Below, in pieces: positions 31,101 through 37,880 of a stretch of 37,910 nt of DNA (position 1 is the stretch's first letter; each line of letters opens with the position of its first letter). The stretch lies in NCBI GenBank assembly GCA_903875555.1, contig CAIQWN010000030.1:1-37910 (forward strand), read 5' to 3'. The notes beneath the pieces were generated by a model that ran no database searches, had not been told where the DNA came from, and saw nothing but the letters and a program-made list of their open reading frames with translations. Made by a program: the position numbers and the translations under genes. Source of the stretch: an uncultured bacterium. Lineage in GTDB: Bacteria; Patescibacteriota; Minisyncoccia; Phycocordibacterales; UBA5272.

Positions 31101-31883
31101 ATGCCAGATAATAATCTGATCACATCAAAGCAACAAACACGTATTGTAGACCTTGTTTCAGCAGAAGCAAGGAATGTAACCCTCGAAGCACTCGACAAGA
31201 TGAATCTCGAAAGTACGGTAGCGCAAGATAATATCATCACCAAGGGTGGCGATTTTCAAGCACTGCTTACCACTGGTTTTGCTTCTGTCGTGGCTTCTGC
31301 TCTCAACAAGATGTCTGGGCGGAAACACCCACAAACTGAACCGCTCGAGCAATACTTCGCTGAAGTTTTGGGTTACACCCTCGACCTTTCTGGTGTTGTG
31401 TTTCCCGAAAAGGATGGCTTTGTCACTTACGTGGCGGTGCCGTCTGACCTTGATGAAGACCAAATCTTCAGTCGTATCACTACGCACTTCAAGGTTGGGC
31501 AATACGCATACCAGTCGCCAGTCGCAAGCAACATCAACCGCGAAGTAAAGCAGAAACGTCCGCAAGGGCTTTATGTCTTCGCACACGCAGGTGGTGACGA
31601 GCCTGATGCGAAGCATCTCGGCAAGTCCTACGACGACGCAATGGCGGTCAACATGACTTTCATGAATCCCAAGGAATATCTCTTGGCCACAGGCTTCCAT
31701 CGCTTTATGAACAAGGACCACTTCATGGATGTGAAAGGATGGACTCGCACATCCTCTTTGTGGTCCGCTGGCTACTTGGTGGACGGTTACTGGGATCCGA
31801 GCGATGGCGAGCTTGACCTCTGCAATGGCTATCGTGCCCATCGCGGTTCGGGCAGCGGTCCTCGTGAGCTGTTTCTGGGTTAA
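31101..31883 (+). CDS. DGR variable (target) protein
   Basis: A 260-residue cytoplasmic protein (no signal peptide or membrane helix) whose last 40 residues (220-259) are encoded by the variable region. Of three consecutive ATGs (31095, 31098, 31101) I take the third, 7 bases after AAAGGAG. The C terminus begins LWSAGYLVDGYWDPSDGELD and is likely the exposed face of a C-type-lectin-like fold, as in other DGR targets; YLLATGFHRFMNKDHF lies before it. Relative to the template, 15 residues vary (223, 225, 228, 232, 235, 237, 239, 241, 244, 246, 247, 249, 251, 252, 257). The gene is clearly more GC-rich than its neighbours, suggesting transfer. The ligand is unknown. Confidence 0.85.
   Translation: MPDNNLITSKQQTRIVDLVSAEARNVTLEALDKMNLESTVAQDNIITKGGDFQALLTTGFASVVASALNKMSGRKHPQTEPLEQYFAEVLGYTLDLSGVVFPEKDGFVTYVAVPSDLDEDQIFSRITTHFKVGQYAYQSPVASNINREVKQKRPQGLYVFAHAGGDEPDAKHLGKSYDDAMAVNMTFMNPKEYLLATGFHRFMNKDHFMDVKGWTRTSSLWSAGYLVDGYWDPSDGELDLCNGYRAHRGSGSGPRELFLG
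31758..31877 (+). repeat. DGR variable region (VR)
   Basis: These 120 bases align without gaps to 32162-32281. There are 18 differences; at 17 the template has A and the VR has G (9), T (4) or C (4). The one exception is G at 31815 versus T at 32219. The matching ends are TTGTGGTCCG and GTTTCTG. Confidence 0.93.
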
Positions 31884-31931
31884 CTTATACTTAACCCTTC
31901 TGACTTTTACCCTTGTGTTTGGGTTTGGGTC

Positions 31932-31970
31932 AAAAAGCTTCGCAATTCATTGCGGGGCTTTTTTCTTTTT
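31932..31970 (+). terminator. Terminator after the variable-protein gene
   Basis: AAAAAGCTTCGCAA pairs with TTGCGGGGCTTTTT, followed by T-rich sequence. It should largely separate variable-protein mRNA from template RNA. The 190 bases between it and the template repeat contain no gene that I can support. Confidence 0.75.
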
Positions 31971-32161
31971 TATATACTAAAAATGGTGATTGTAAAATCG
32001 ATCTAGCAATTAATTTTTTGCGTGATAACGATTTATTGCCAAAAGAAACTGCCTGCATCATAGTATGTATTTATATATACAACACATTGCTCCCAGTGGA
32101 GGAGAAACACAGAAAATTTGGAAACAGACAATCGGTGAACAGACGCTATGATGTAGAACAA

Positions 32162-32281
32162 TTGTGGTCCGATGGCAACTTGGTGAACGGTTACTGGAAT
32201 CCGAGCAATGGCAAGCTTTACCTCAACAATGGCAATCGTGACAATCGCAATTCGGACAACGGTCCTCGTGAGAAGTTTCTG
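32162..32281 (+). repeat. DGR template repeat (TR)
   Basis: The 120-base donor copy of the VR. It contains 31 adenines, 17 of which differ in the VR. Read in the VR frame it has ten AAC/AAT codons, which cannot mutate to stops by adenine changes in the first two positions, as is typical of templates. It is noncoding here, 343 bases upstream of the RT start. Confidence 0.93.
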
Positions 32282-32286
32282 CACAT

Positions 32287-32311
32287 AAACCCGACTACTT
32301 GGTCGGGTTTT
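32287..32311. terminator. Hairpin at the TR 3' flank / avd terminator
   Basis: AAACCCGAC and GTCGGGTTT form a 9-bp stem with loop TACTTG, 6 bases after the TR, and overlap the last avd codons. It can terminate avd or mark the TR RNA for the RT complex. Confidence 0.6.
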
Positions 32312-32682
32312 GTGTTATATATTTTATCCATCCATTTGTCATTTTTGATATTTCAATTAACACGCCTTCAATTCTAAAATATGTTTTATCGTTTATGATT
32401 TTTAATTCATATTCTGTGCGAATTAAATGTTTTAATAATTCAAGTGATGTTCTTACGTGTTTAAGTTTTTCTAATTTATCGATTTTGTTTTCAAATGACG
32501 CACTTATAACATTATTCATAACTTCGAGAGTTATGTTTTCTATATGAGTATGAATACCAAGTTTATCTCGTTTCGTTAATTTGTTTCCAGTTTGATACAC
32601 TGTTGCATATAATTGTTTTACAATATGAATAATAGAGATATCAGTAGTTGTTCGGGGGGGGGGTAATTCTAACCTGTTCCAT
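32295..32682 (-). CDS. avd: Avd-like four-helix-bundle DGR accessory protein (frameshifted by G/C run)
   Basis: Accessory variability determinant: a basic four-helix protein that binds RT and template RNA. The conserved frame (from about 32650 down) reads IIHIVKQLYATVYQTGNKL, then RDKLGIHTHIENITLEVM, LLKHLIRTEYELKIIND and the family-typical C-terminal IEISKMTNGWIKYI. From ATG 32682 (MEQVRITPP) the frame enters the ten-base C run and hits a stop after 13 codons; with nine C it continues into the conserved frame, giving 128 residues. As assembled, only a GTG at 32600 would give a 101-residue form without the first helix. An extended -10 (TGTTAAACT) lies 9 bases before ATG 32682, supporting that start. 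Opposite orientation to the RT is unusual. Confidence 0.75.
32608..32613 (+). promoter_or_regulatory. -10 box before the RT start
   Basis: TATAAT ends 11 bases before ATG 32625, close to the leaderless-type spacing of the neighbours. It supports 32625 as the RT start and lies inside avd on the other strand. Confidence 0.4.
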
Positions 32683-33687
32683 AATGTTTCTAGTTTAACA
32701 AATCTTTTCGATGCTTGGAATGAATTTAAAAAAGGAAAGAGAAAAAAGAAAGATGTTGCACTCTTTGAGCTTCATTTAGAAGAAAATATTTTTAATTTAC
32801 ATAAAGAACTTCGTAATAAAACATACAATCATAATCCATACGAAGATTTTTATGTTTGTGATCCGAAGCGAAGACATATTCATAAAGCAAATATTAGAGA
32901 TAGGGTAATGCACCAAGCACTTTTTAGAGTTTTGTATAAAGTGTTTGATAAACATTTTATTTACGATTCGTATTCATCGAGAAATGATAAAGGAACACAT
33001 GCTGGTGTGATTCGTCTTAATAATGCTATACGAAAAGTAAGTAAGAACTGGAAGAAAACAGTGTGGGTTCTTAAGTGTGATGTGAGAAAATTCTTTGATA
33101 GCATCGATCATAATATTTTACGAGAGTTGATTTTACAAAAAGTAGACGATAAAGAAATTCTTTGGCTTATAGATATTATATTTTCAAGTTTTGAAAAAGA
33201 AAAATGTAAAGGACTTCCGCTTGGGAATGTTACAAGTCAGTTATTTGCAAATATTTATTTAAACGAACTTGATCAATTCGCAAAACACACTCTAAAGGCA
33301 AAACATTATTTTAGATATTGCGATGATTTTATAATTGTTCATGAAGATAAGAAGTTTTTGGAAATTGTAATTAGAAAGATCGAAGAGTTTTTGAAAAATA
33401 ATTTAAAACTTGAACTTCATCCAAACAAAGTAGAGATACGCAAAGTTTCTCAGGGTATAGATTTTTTAGGTTATGTGATTTTACCTCACGCTATTGTGCT
33501 TCGTACAAAAACTAAAAGAAGAATATCTAGAAAAATTAAAGAAGGTGTAAAACTTTATAACAAAAAACAAATCTCAAAAGAATCTTTTAGATCTATGATT
33601 ACATCGTATCTTGGTGTTTTTTCACACTCTAGATCAAGGAGGGCGACTGATTATTTAAATGAGATCGTTAATGTTTTATCAATTTAA
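32625..33687 (+). CDS. DGR reverse transcriptase (frameshifted by a ten-G run)
   Basis: Copies the template RNA into cDNA with adenine errors. Conserved order in one frame: LTNLFDAWNEFKKGKRKK, VCDPKRRHIHKANIRDRVMHQ, LKCDVRKFFDSIDH (first catalytic Asp), LPLGNVTSQLFANIYLNELD (LGxxxSQ, typical of DGR RTs, at 33220-33240) and FRYCDDFIIVH (YCDD, 33316-33327), then DFLGYVILPH. From ATG 32625 the frame reaches stop TAA right after the ten G (32654-32663); with nine G it joins the RT frame, giving 353 residues with SGGGNSNLF. No ATG, GTG or TTG lies in the RT frame between the run and 32908. So the gene is off as assembled unless slippage or frameshifting occurs. Confidence 0.85.
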
Positions 33688-33717
33688 ATTTTCCTTGCTA
33701 CTTACCATATACTACTT

Positions 33718-33723
33718 TATACT
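33718..33723 (+). promoter_or_regulatory. -10 box, leaderless type
   Basis: TATACT ends 6 bases before the ATG at 33730. Confidence 0.45.
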
Positions 33724-33729
33724 TTTGTT

Positions 33730-34134
33730 ATGGTCACACACTCAACCGAAGGAATATACATACACATGAAAGATGAACCGCTCTTAGTTAAAGAAGGGGT
33801 GTTTCTTGTTGATGGAGAAGTTTGGAATACACAAAAAAGAATTGCAAAAATTTATGGAAGATCAGTTCCAACTGTAAACGATCATTTGAAAAAAATTTAT
33901 AAAGAAAAAGAATTAAGCAAAGTAAATAGTGAAAGAATTTTATTTATAACTCAGAAAGAAGGCAAGAAAGAAGTAACAAGAAAAGTATTGGTTTACAACA
34001 CCAATGTTTTGATTGCTGTTGGATTTCGTGTGCAAGGAGAGTGGGGAAAAGAGTTTCGTGTTTGGGCAAGAGAAGTTGTGCGTGATAGTTATGATCCCAA
34101 AGAACAGATTAAACATTTGTTTAAAAATAAATAA
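33730..34134 (+). CDS. RhuM-family N-terminal domain protein
   Basis: A 134-residue protein matching the N-terminal part of virulence-associated RhuM proteins: FLVDGEVWNTQKRIAKIYGRSVPTVNDHLKKIY (a helix-turn-helix-like segment) and VLVYNTNVLIAVGFRVQGEWGKEFRVWAREVV. Full RhuM proteins are about 330 residues, so this is either a truncated copy or a short form. It lies just downstream of the DGR RT but has its own promoter-like box. The function is unknown, although DNA binding is plausible. Confidence 0.7.
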   Translation: MVTHSTEGIYIHMKDEPLLVKEGVFLVDGEVWNTQKRIAKIYGRSVPTVNDHLKKIYKEKELSKVNSERILFITQKEGKKEVTRKVLVYNTNVLIAVGFRVQGEWGKEFRVWAREVVRDSYDPKEQIKHLFKNK

Positions 34135-34136
34135 GT

Positions 34137-34144
34137 GGTATAGT
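34137..34144 (+). promoter_or_regulatory. Extended -10 promoter, leaderless type
   Basis: TGgTATAGT ends 8 bases before the ATG at 34153. Confidence 0.45.
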
Positions 34145-34152
34145 AAAAATAT

Positions 34153-34944
34153 ATGGACATAAACAATATTGATCACAAAAAAACATTATTAATAATAGGT
34201 AATTTGTTAGGTTGTGCTTTAATTATTTTAGCGTTAGCTTGGTCTTATAAGGTTTTGAAATCCCCAATTTCTCAAGCAGAAGAAAGTGCCGCGATTACAA
34301 TCACAGGAGAAGGAGAGGTGACCGCAATACCAGACGTGGCTAATATTTCTTTTTCTCTTCGTGAGGTTTCAAAAAATGTAGATGACGCACAAAAAATTGT
34401 GAATGATAAACTTACAAAAAGTTTAACAGAAATAAAAGTTTTAGGTGTGACTGATAAAGATATTAAAACTACTTCGTATAATGTTTATCCAAAATATACT
34501 TACACCAATCAAGTTTATTGTTTGGTAAACTGTCCTCTATCAAAACAAGTTCTTGAAGGTTATGAAGTATCACAAACTGTTTCTCTTAAGTTAAGAAATA
34601 AAGACGGTAAAGATTTAACTTCACAAGTTTTGGAAATTTTAGGAAAAAATAATATTACAGAAATAAACGGTCCATCATTTAGTATTGATGATGAAGAAAA
34701 ATTAAAAGCAGAAGCAAGAGAAATAGCAATCAGAAACGCAAAAGAAAAAGCAAAGGTGGTCGCAAAATCTTTAGGTGTTGAATTTGAAAATATAATTGAT
34801 TATCAAGAGGGTGCAAATGGTTACACACCAATGTATGAAGCAAAAGGTTTGGGTGGTGCGATGACCACAGCCTCAGCTGTTTCTGTTCCGACAGGAGAAA
34901 ACACAGTGAAGGTTAGCGTATCAATTACATATTCAGTAAGATAA
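34153..34944 (+). CDS. SIMPL-domain (DUF541) membrane-anchored protein
   Basis: A 263-residue protein with one N-terminal membrane helix (about residues 11-33) and an external SIMPL domain. The family pattern is clear: ITITGEGEVTAIPDVANISFS, VNDKLTKSLTEIKVLGVTDKDIKT, YEVSQTVSLKLRN and AREIAIRNAKEKAKVVAKSLGV. A small insertion with two cysteines (VYCLVNCPL) sits in the middle. SIMPL proteins are periplasmic or envelope proteins of unclear function. Confidence 0.85.
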   Translation: MDINNIDHKKTLLIIGNLLGCALIILALAWSYKVLKSPISQAEESAAITITGEGEVTAIPDVANISFSLREVSKNVDDAQKIVNDKLTKSLTEIKVLGVTDKDIKTTSYNVYPKYTYTNQVYCLVNCPLSKQVLEGYEVSQTVSLKLRNKDGKDLTSQVLEILGKNNITEINGPSFSIDDEEKLKAEAREIAIRNAKEKAKVVAKSLGVEFENIIDYQEGANGYTPMYEAKGLGGAMTTASAVSVPTGENTVKVSVSITYSVR

Positions 34945-35043
34945 TGGGAAGTAGTATGTAGCACGCAGTACGTAGTAAGGAAAAAATACAATGACTTAGT
35001 CATTGTATTTTTCTTTCTACTTGCTACATACTACGTACTACTT
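34944..35043. repeat. Word-array plus perfect hairpin element (copy 5)
   Basis: A central AAAAATACAATGAC/GTCATTGTATTTTT stem (34984-35011) is flanked by AGTAGTATGTAGCACGCAG-type words on the left and CTACTTGCTACATACTACG on the right, rough inverse copies. It is the likely terminator of the SIMPL gene. Confidence 0.65.
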
Positions 35044-35052
35044 GAATTTAAT

Positions 35053-35081
35053 TTGACTTGTCTTGCCTTATCTAGTATAGT
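35053..35081 (+). promoter_or_regulatory. Sigma70-type promoter of secE-nusG-rplK
   Basis: TTGACT (35053-35058), 17-base spacer, TATAGT (35076-35081). The predicted transcription start coincides with an ATG at 35088. Confidence 0.6.
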
Positions 35082-35087
35082 GTGTTT

Positions 35088-35114
35088 ATGAATGCCCTGC
35101 GGGGTGTTTTTTAG
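35088..35114 (+). promoter_or_regulatory. Leader mini-frame with terminator-like hairpin upstream of secE
   Basis: An eight-codon frame, MNALRGVF, starts at the predicted transcription start and overlaps a hairpin (AATGCCC/GGGTGTT around TGCG, 35091-35108) followed by a T run. This is the layout of a transcription attenuator before the secE-nusG-rplK genes, but is unproven. Confidence 0.35.
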
Positions 35115-35126
35115 AATAAGATATAT

Positions 35127-35306
35127 ATGAGCTTAATAAATTACTTAAAAGAAACAAAAGAAGAATTAAAAGAGGTTAGTTGGCCAACAAGAAGACAGAC
35201 AATAATTTGGACAATATTGGTTATAGTTATATCAACTATAGTGGCGGTATTTTTAGGAGCTATTGATCTTGGTCTTAAACAACTTCTTTCTACTTTATTA
35301 AAATAA
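35127..35306 (+). CDS. secE: Preprotein translocase subunit SecE
   Basis: A 59-residue single-span subunit that clamps SecY in the protein-export channel. NYLKETKEELKEVSWPTRRQ is the conserved amphipathic helix with the WPTR motif, and residues 25-48 form the membrane helix (TIIWTILVIVISTIVAVFLG). The placement before nusG and rplK is the classic bacterial order. Confidence 0.93.
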   Translation: MSLINYLKETKEELKEVSWPTRRQTIIWTILVIVISTIVAVFLGAIDLGLKQLLSTLLK

Positions 35307-35395
35307 AAATGTAAATTTCGAAATTAGATTTTAATTCTTAGAATTTTTCTAGGTGTTAACTAATAACGAATAACTACTAACTAACAACTATTTAT

Positions 35396-35941
35396 ATGGC
35401 AAAACAAGAAACAGGTGGAGAGCGTCATTGGTATGCTATTCATACATATAGTGGATACGAAAATGCGGTTGTTCGTAATTTGAAACAGCGCATCGAGTCT
35501 CTTGGTATGGAAGACAAAATTTTTAGTGTTGTAGTTCCTGTTGAGAAAAAAATAAAAATTAAAGGAACAAAACGCGTTGAAGTAGAAGAAAAAATCTACC
35601 CAGGGTATGTTCTTGTAGATATGATAGTGGATGATAACTCATGGTATGTAGTGCGTAACACTCCGAGAGTAACAGGTTTCGTTGGAGCAGGAACACTTCC
35701 TGTGCCACTTGCACAAAATGAAATTGATTATCTATTTGGAAGGATGAAGGATGCAAAAGTAGAACATGAAATTACTATTGTGATAGGAGAATTAGTTACG
35801 ATCACAGATGGTCCGTTTAAAGATTTTGAAGGAAAGGTGAGTGATGTTGATAAAGCAAAAGGAAAATTGAAAGTCTTGGTGAATATGTTTGGAAGAGAGA
35901 CTCCTGTCGAGTTAGACTTTTTGCAAGTTAAAAAAGTTTAA
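35396..35941 (+). CDS. nusG: Transcription termination/antitermination protein NusG
   Basis: A 181-residue elongation factor that bridges RNA polymerase and Rho or the ribosome. The NGN domain is visible as WYAIHTYSGYENAVVRNLKQRIE and IYPGYVLVDM with the NTPRVTGFVG strand; the C-terminal KOW domain as ITDGPFKDFEGKVSDVD. The spacer before it carries words (AACTAATAACGAA) of the intergenic repeat class. Confidence 0.95.
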   Translation: MAKQETGGERHWYAIHTYSGYENAVVRNLKQRIESLGMEDKIFSVVVPVEKKIKIKGTKRVEVEEKIYPGYVLVDMIVDDNSWYVVRNTPRVTGFVGAGTLPVPLAQNEIDYLFGRMKDAKVEHEITIVIGELVTITDGPFKDFEGKVSDVDKAKGKLKVLVNMFGRETPVELDFLQVKKV

Positions 35942-36063
35942 AGTCTAAAAAATCACTTCATCTACGTTGTCGCTACGAGAGTTTTATCAGTCAATGTACT
36001 AATGTACATCTCTCTCCAAAAATCTCTATGCTCCTAGTAGCTAAAGCAATTTTTTAAACTTTT
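35937..36063. repeat. Long imperfect inverted repeat between nusG and rplK
   Basis: Arms of about 40 bases (AAAGTCTAAAAAATCACTTC on the left; the inverse of AAAGTTTAAAAAATTGCTTT on the right) are similar but diverged, with ATGTACTAATGTACAT at the centre. It begins at the nusG stop. It could terminate or process the transcript. Confidence 0.55.
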
Positions 36064-36138
36064 GAATACAAAAAGACAGAGGTTGAAATTTATTATAAAA
36101 AGTGTTAAAGTAGCAAGACTTAGAAAAAACTATTTATT

Positions 36139-36549
36139 ATGGCAAAGAAAATAACAAAATACGTAAAAGTTCAAATTGAAGCTGGAAAGGCAACTCCACA
36201 GCCTCCACTTGGTCCTGCTTTGGGACAAGCTGGTGTTCAGATTGGTGATTTCGTAAATAAGTTCAATGCAGCAACACAAGGAATGCAAGGAAAATTACCA
36301 GTAAAGATTTATGTTTATGAAGACAGAACTTATGACTTCGTTGTAAAGACACCAACAGCGACTTCTCTTGTAATGAAATTAGCAAATGTAGCTAAGGGAA
36401 ATTCAAAAGATGGATCTGGAACGATTTCTAAGGATCAAATAAAACAAATTGCTGAAACAAAATTGAAAGATTTAACAGCTCACACCGTAGAGCAGGCGAT
36501 GAAGATCATTGAAGGAACAGCTCGCTCAATAGGTATAAAGGTTAAATAA
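36139..36549 (+). CDS. rplK: 50S ribosomal protein L11 (uL11)
   Basis: The 136-residue protein forms the GTPase-associated stalk base. VKVQIEAGKATPQPPLGPALGQAGVQIGDFVNKFNAAT is the N-terminal signature and LKDLTAHTVEQAMKIIEGTARSIGI the C-terminal rRNA-binding helix. Usually rplA follows; here a terminator and a dCTP-deaminase-like gene follow instead. Confidence 0.96.
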   Translation: MAKKITKYVKVQIEAGKATPQPPLGPALGQAGVQIGDFVNKFNAATQGMQGKLPVKIYVYEDRTYDFVVKTPTATSLVMKLANVAKGNSKDGSGTISKDQIKQIAETKLKDLTAHTVEQAMKIIEGTARSIGIKVK

Positions 36550-36557
36550 AAACACAA

Positions 36558-36596
36558 TAAACAAAAAATCTTGCAAGGTGCAAGGTTTTTTGTTTA
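36558..36596 (+). terminator. rplK terminator
   Basis: TAAACAAAAAATCTTGCA pairs with TGCAAGGTTTTTTGTTTA around AGG, with one mismatch. Confidence 0.8.
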
Positions 36597-36670
36597 ATGT
36601 TAGTATGACCAAGTGCGGTCCTTACAGTTTGTTTGTGGCCGAAATTCTTTTAATTGCTGAGGTGATAATT

Positions 36671-37798
36671 ATGAATATCAATCAAGAGCTTGGTGTTTTT
36701 TCAAAAACGGATTTGAAAGCCCTTATAGAGAACGGGAGAATTATTCCCGGATCTACATTTTTGCCGAGTCATATCGGTGAAGCATCGATCGATCTTACTG
36801 TTACTGGCGAGGTATATAACATAACTCGCGTTATTCAACCAAACCAAGTCCGCGGTGAGAAAGTTAGGGATTTACTCCCTATGATGGGTGCAAGACCTGT
36901 TGATATTGGCAGTGTGCTTAGTGTTGGTAGTTCTTATCTTGCGAAAGCAAGTGTTGAACTAAACCTTCCACCTGGTACATATGGTTTTTGTAACGCCAAA
37001 TCAACATCTGGAAGATTGTTTGTGTTTGTTAGGACGATAGCGGACAGTATTTTTATGTTCGACTCTGTTGATCATCGAAATGAGGGGTATTCTGGTGAGT
37101 TGTGGCTTGTAATTGAGCCGTTAGCTTTTCCGATTATTCTTTCGACTGACGAATGTTTAAATCAACTTCGTATTTTTGATTCCGATACTCGTCTTGGGGA
37201 AACATCTTTGCGAAAACTTCTTCAAAAAAATGATTTGATTTTTCATCGGGAAACAAAGAGACCTTACAAACAGGGTGATCTTTCACTTTTTACAAACGAC
37301 GGTAGTGTTTTATGTACGTTGTTTGCAGAAGGTGATAAACACATTGGTTACAAAACTAGGTTGGGTGGTGTAGAACCAATAGATCTTTCCAGAAGAGATC
37401 TCAACCCAAAAAAATATTACGAGCCAGTCTTTTCAGAAACATTGATTGACAGCAATGAATATTCTCGTGGCGTAAACATTGAGGCTGGGCGTCATTTTCT
37501 TTTGTGCACAAATGAAATGTTTTGTGTCCCACTGACACATTCATCAGAGCTGGTTGCACTTGATAGACGACTTGGTGATGTGTTCACACATTTCGCAGGA
37601 TATTTCGATCCTGGTTTTTTCGGGACAGGTACCCTCGAAGTATTTTCACCAAGAACTGTATTTTTGCGTCATTTACAACCACTCGCAAAATTTGTCCTCG
37701 AGAAGATGCGTTCAGAAACAACTTCGTATCAAGATCGTGGAACATATGCTAGTCAGGTTGCAACAAGATTGCCAAAACAATTTGTAGATTGGGAGTAA
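36671..37798 (+). CDS. dcd: 2'-deoxycytidine 5'-triphosphate deaminase-like protein (PF06559 type)
   Basis: I take ATG 36671, preceded by GAGGTG, rather than an in-frame ATG inside the rplK terminator. The 375-residue protein has two related halves. The first has SHIGEASIDLTVTGEVY, PPGTYGFCNAKSTSGRLFVFVRTIAD and YSGELWLVIEP; the second repeats this as GVNIEAGRHFLLCTNE, AGYFDPGFFGTGTLEVFSP. This tandem layout matches long dCTP deaminases (DCD/DUTPase fold, making dUTP). The gene is richer in GC than its neighbours and has a Shine-Dalgarno sequence, suggesting transfer. Confidence 0.8.
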   Translation: MNINQELGVFSKTDLKALIENGRIIPGSTFLPSHIGEASIDLTVTGEVYNITRVIQPNQVRGEKVRDLLPMMGARPVDIGSVLSVGSSYLAKASVELNLPPGTYGFCNAKSTSGRLFVFVRTIADSIFMFDSVDHRNEGYSGELWLVIEPLAFPIILSTDECLNQLRIFDSDTRLGETSLRKLLQKNDLIFHRETKRPYKQGDLSLFTNDGSVLCTLFAEGDKHIGYKTRLGGVEPIDLSRRDLNPKKYYEPVFSETLIDSNEYSRGVNIEAGRHFLLCTNEMFCVPLTHSSELVALDRRLGDVFTHFAGYFDPGFFGTGTLEVFSPRTVFLRHLQPLAKFVLEKMRSETTSYQDRGTYASQVATRLPKQFVDWE

Positions 37799-37814
37799 TG
37801 TGTTTTGTTTAGAA

Positions 37815-37838
37815 AAAGGGAGCCCCAAAGCTCCCTTT
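37815..37838 (+). terminator. Terminator of the dCTP-deaminase-like gene
   Basis: AAAGGGAGC and GCTCCCTTT frame CCCAAA and are followed by GTTTTTTTG. Confidence 0.85.
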
Positions 37839-37880
37839 GTTTTTTTGTTATAATTAATTTATGAAATTTGTATTTTGGGT

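Noticed and set aside
31158-31841. A long minus-strand open frame opposite the DGR target gene
   Set aside because: It is the shadow of a GC-richer gene; the plus-strand frame has promoter, ribosome site and VR logic.
31913-32377. A 154-codon open frame spanning the template repeat
   Set aside because: It is open because the TR retains the VR reading frame. It has no promoter or ribosome site, its ends do not resemble a protein and the TR is explained as a noncoding DGR template.
32908-33687. RT beginning at ATG 32908 as a short functional protein
   Set aside because: The conserved N-terminal RT motifs (FKKGKRKK, DPKRRHIHKANIRDR) lie upstream in the same frame, so this ATG is internal.
33730-34134. 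RhuM-like gene as a DGR component
   Set aside because: It has its own promoter-like box and no known link to DGRs; adjacency alone is not evidence.
36578-36670. Earlier start for the dCTP-deaminase-like gene
   Set aside because: It begins inside the rplK terminator hairpin and adds residues with no family resemblance; ATG 36671 has a Shine-Dalgarno sequence.
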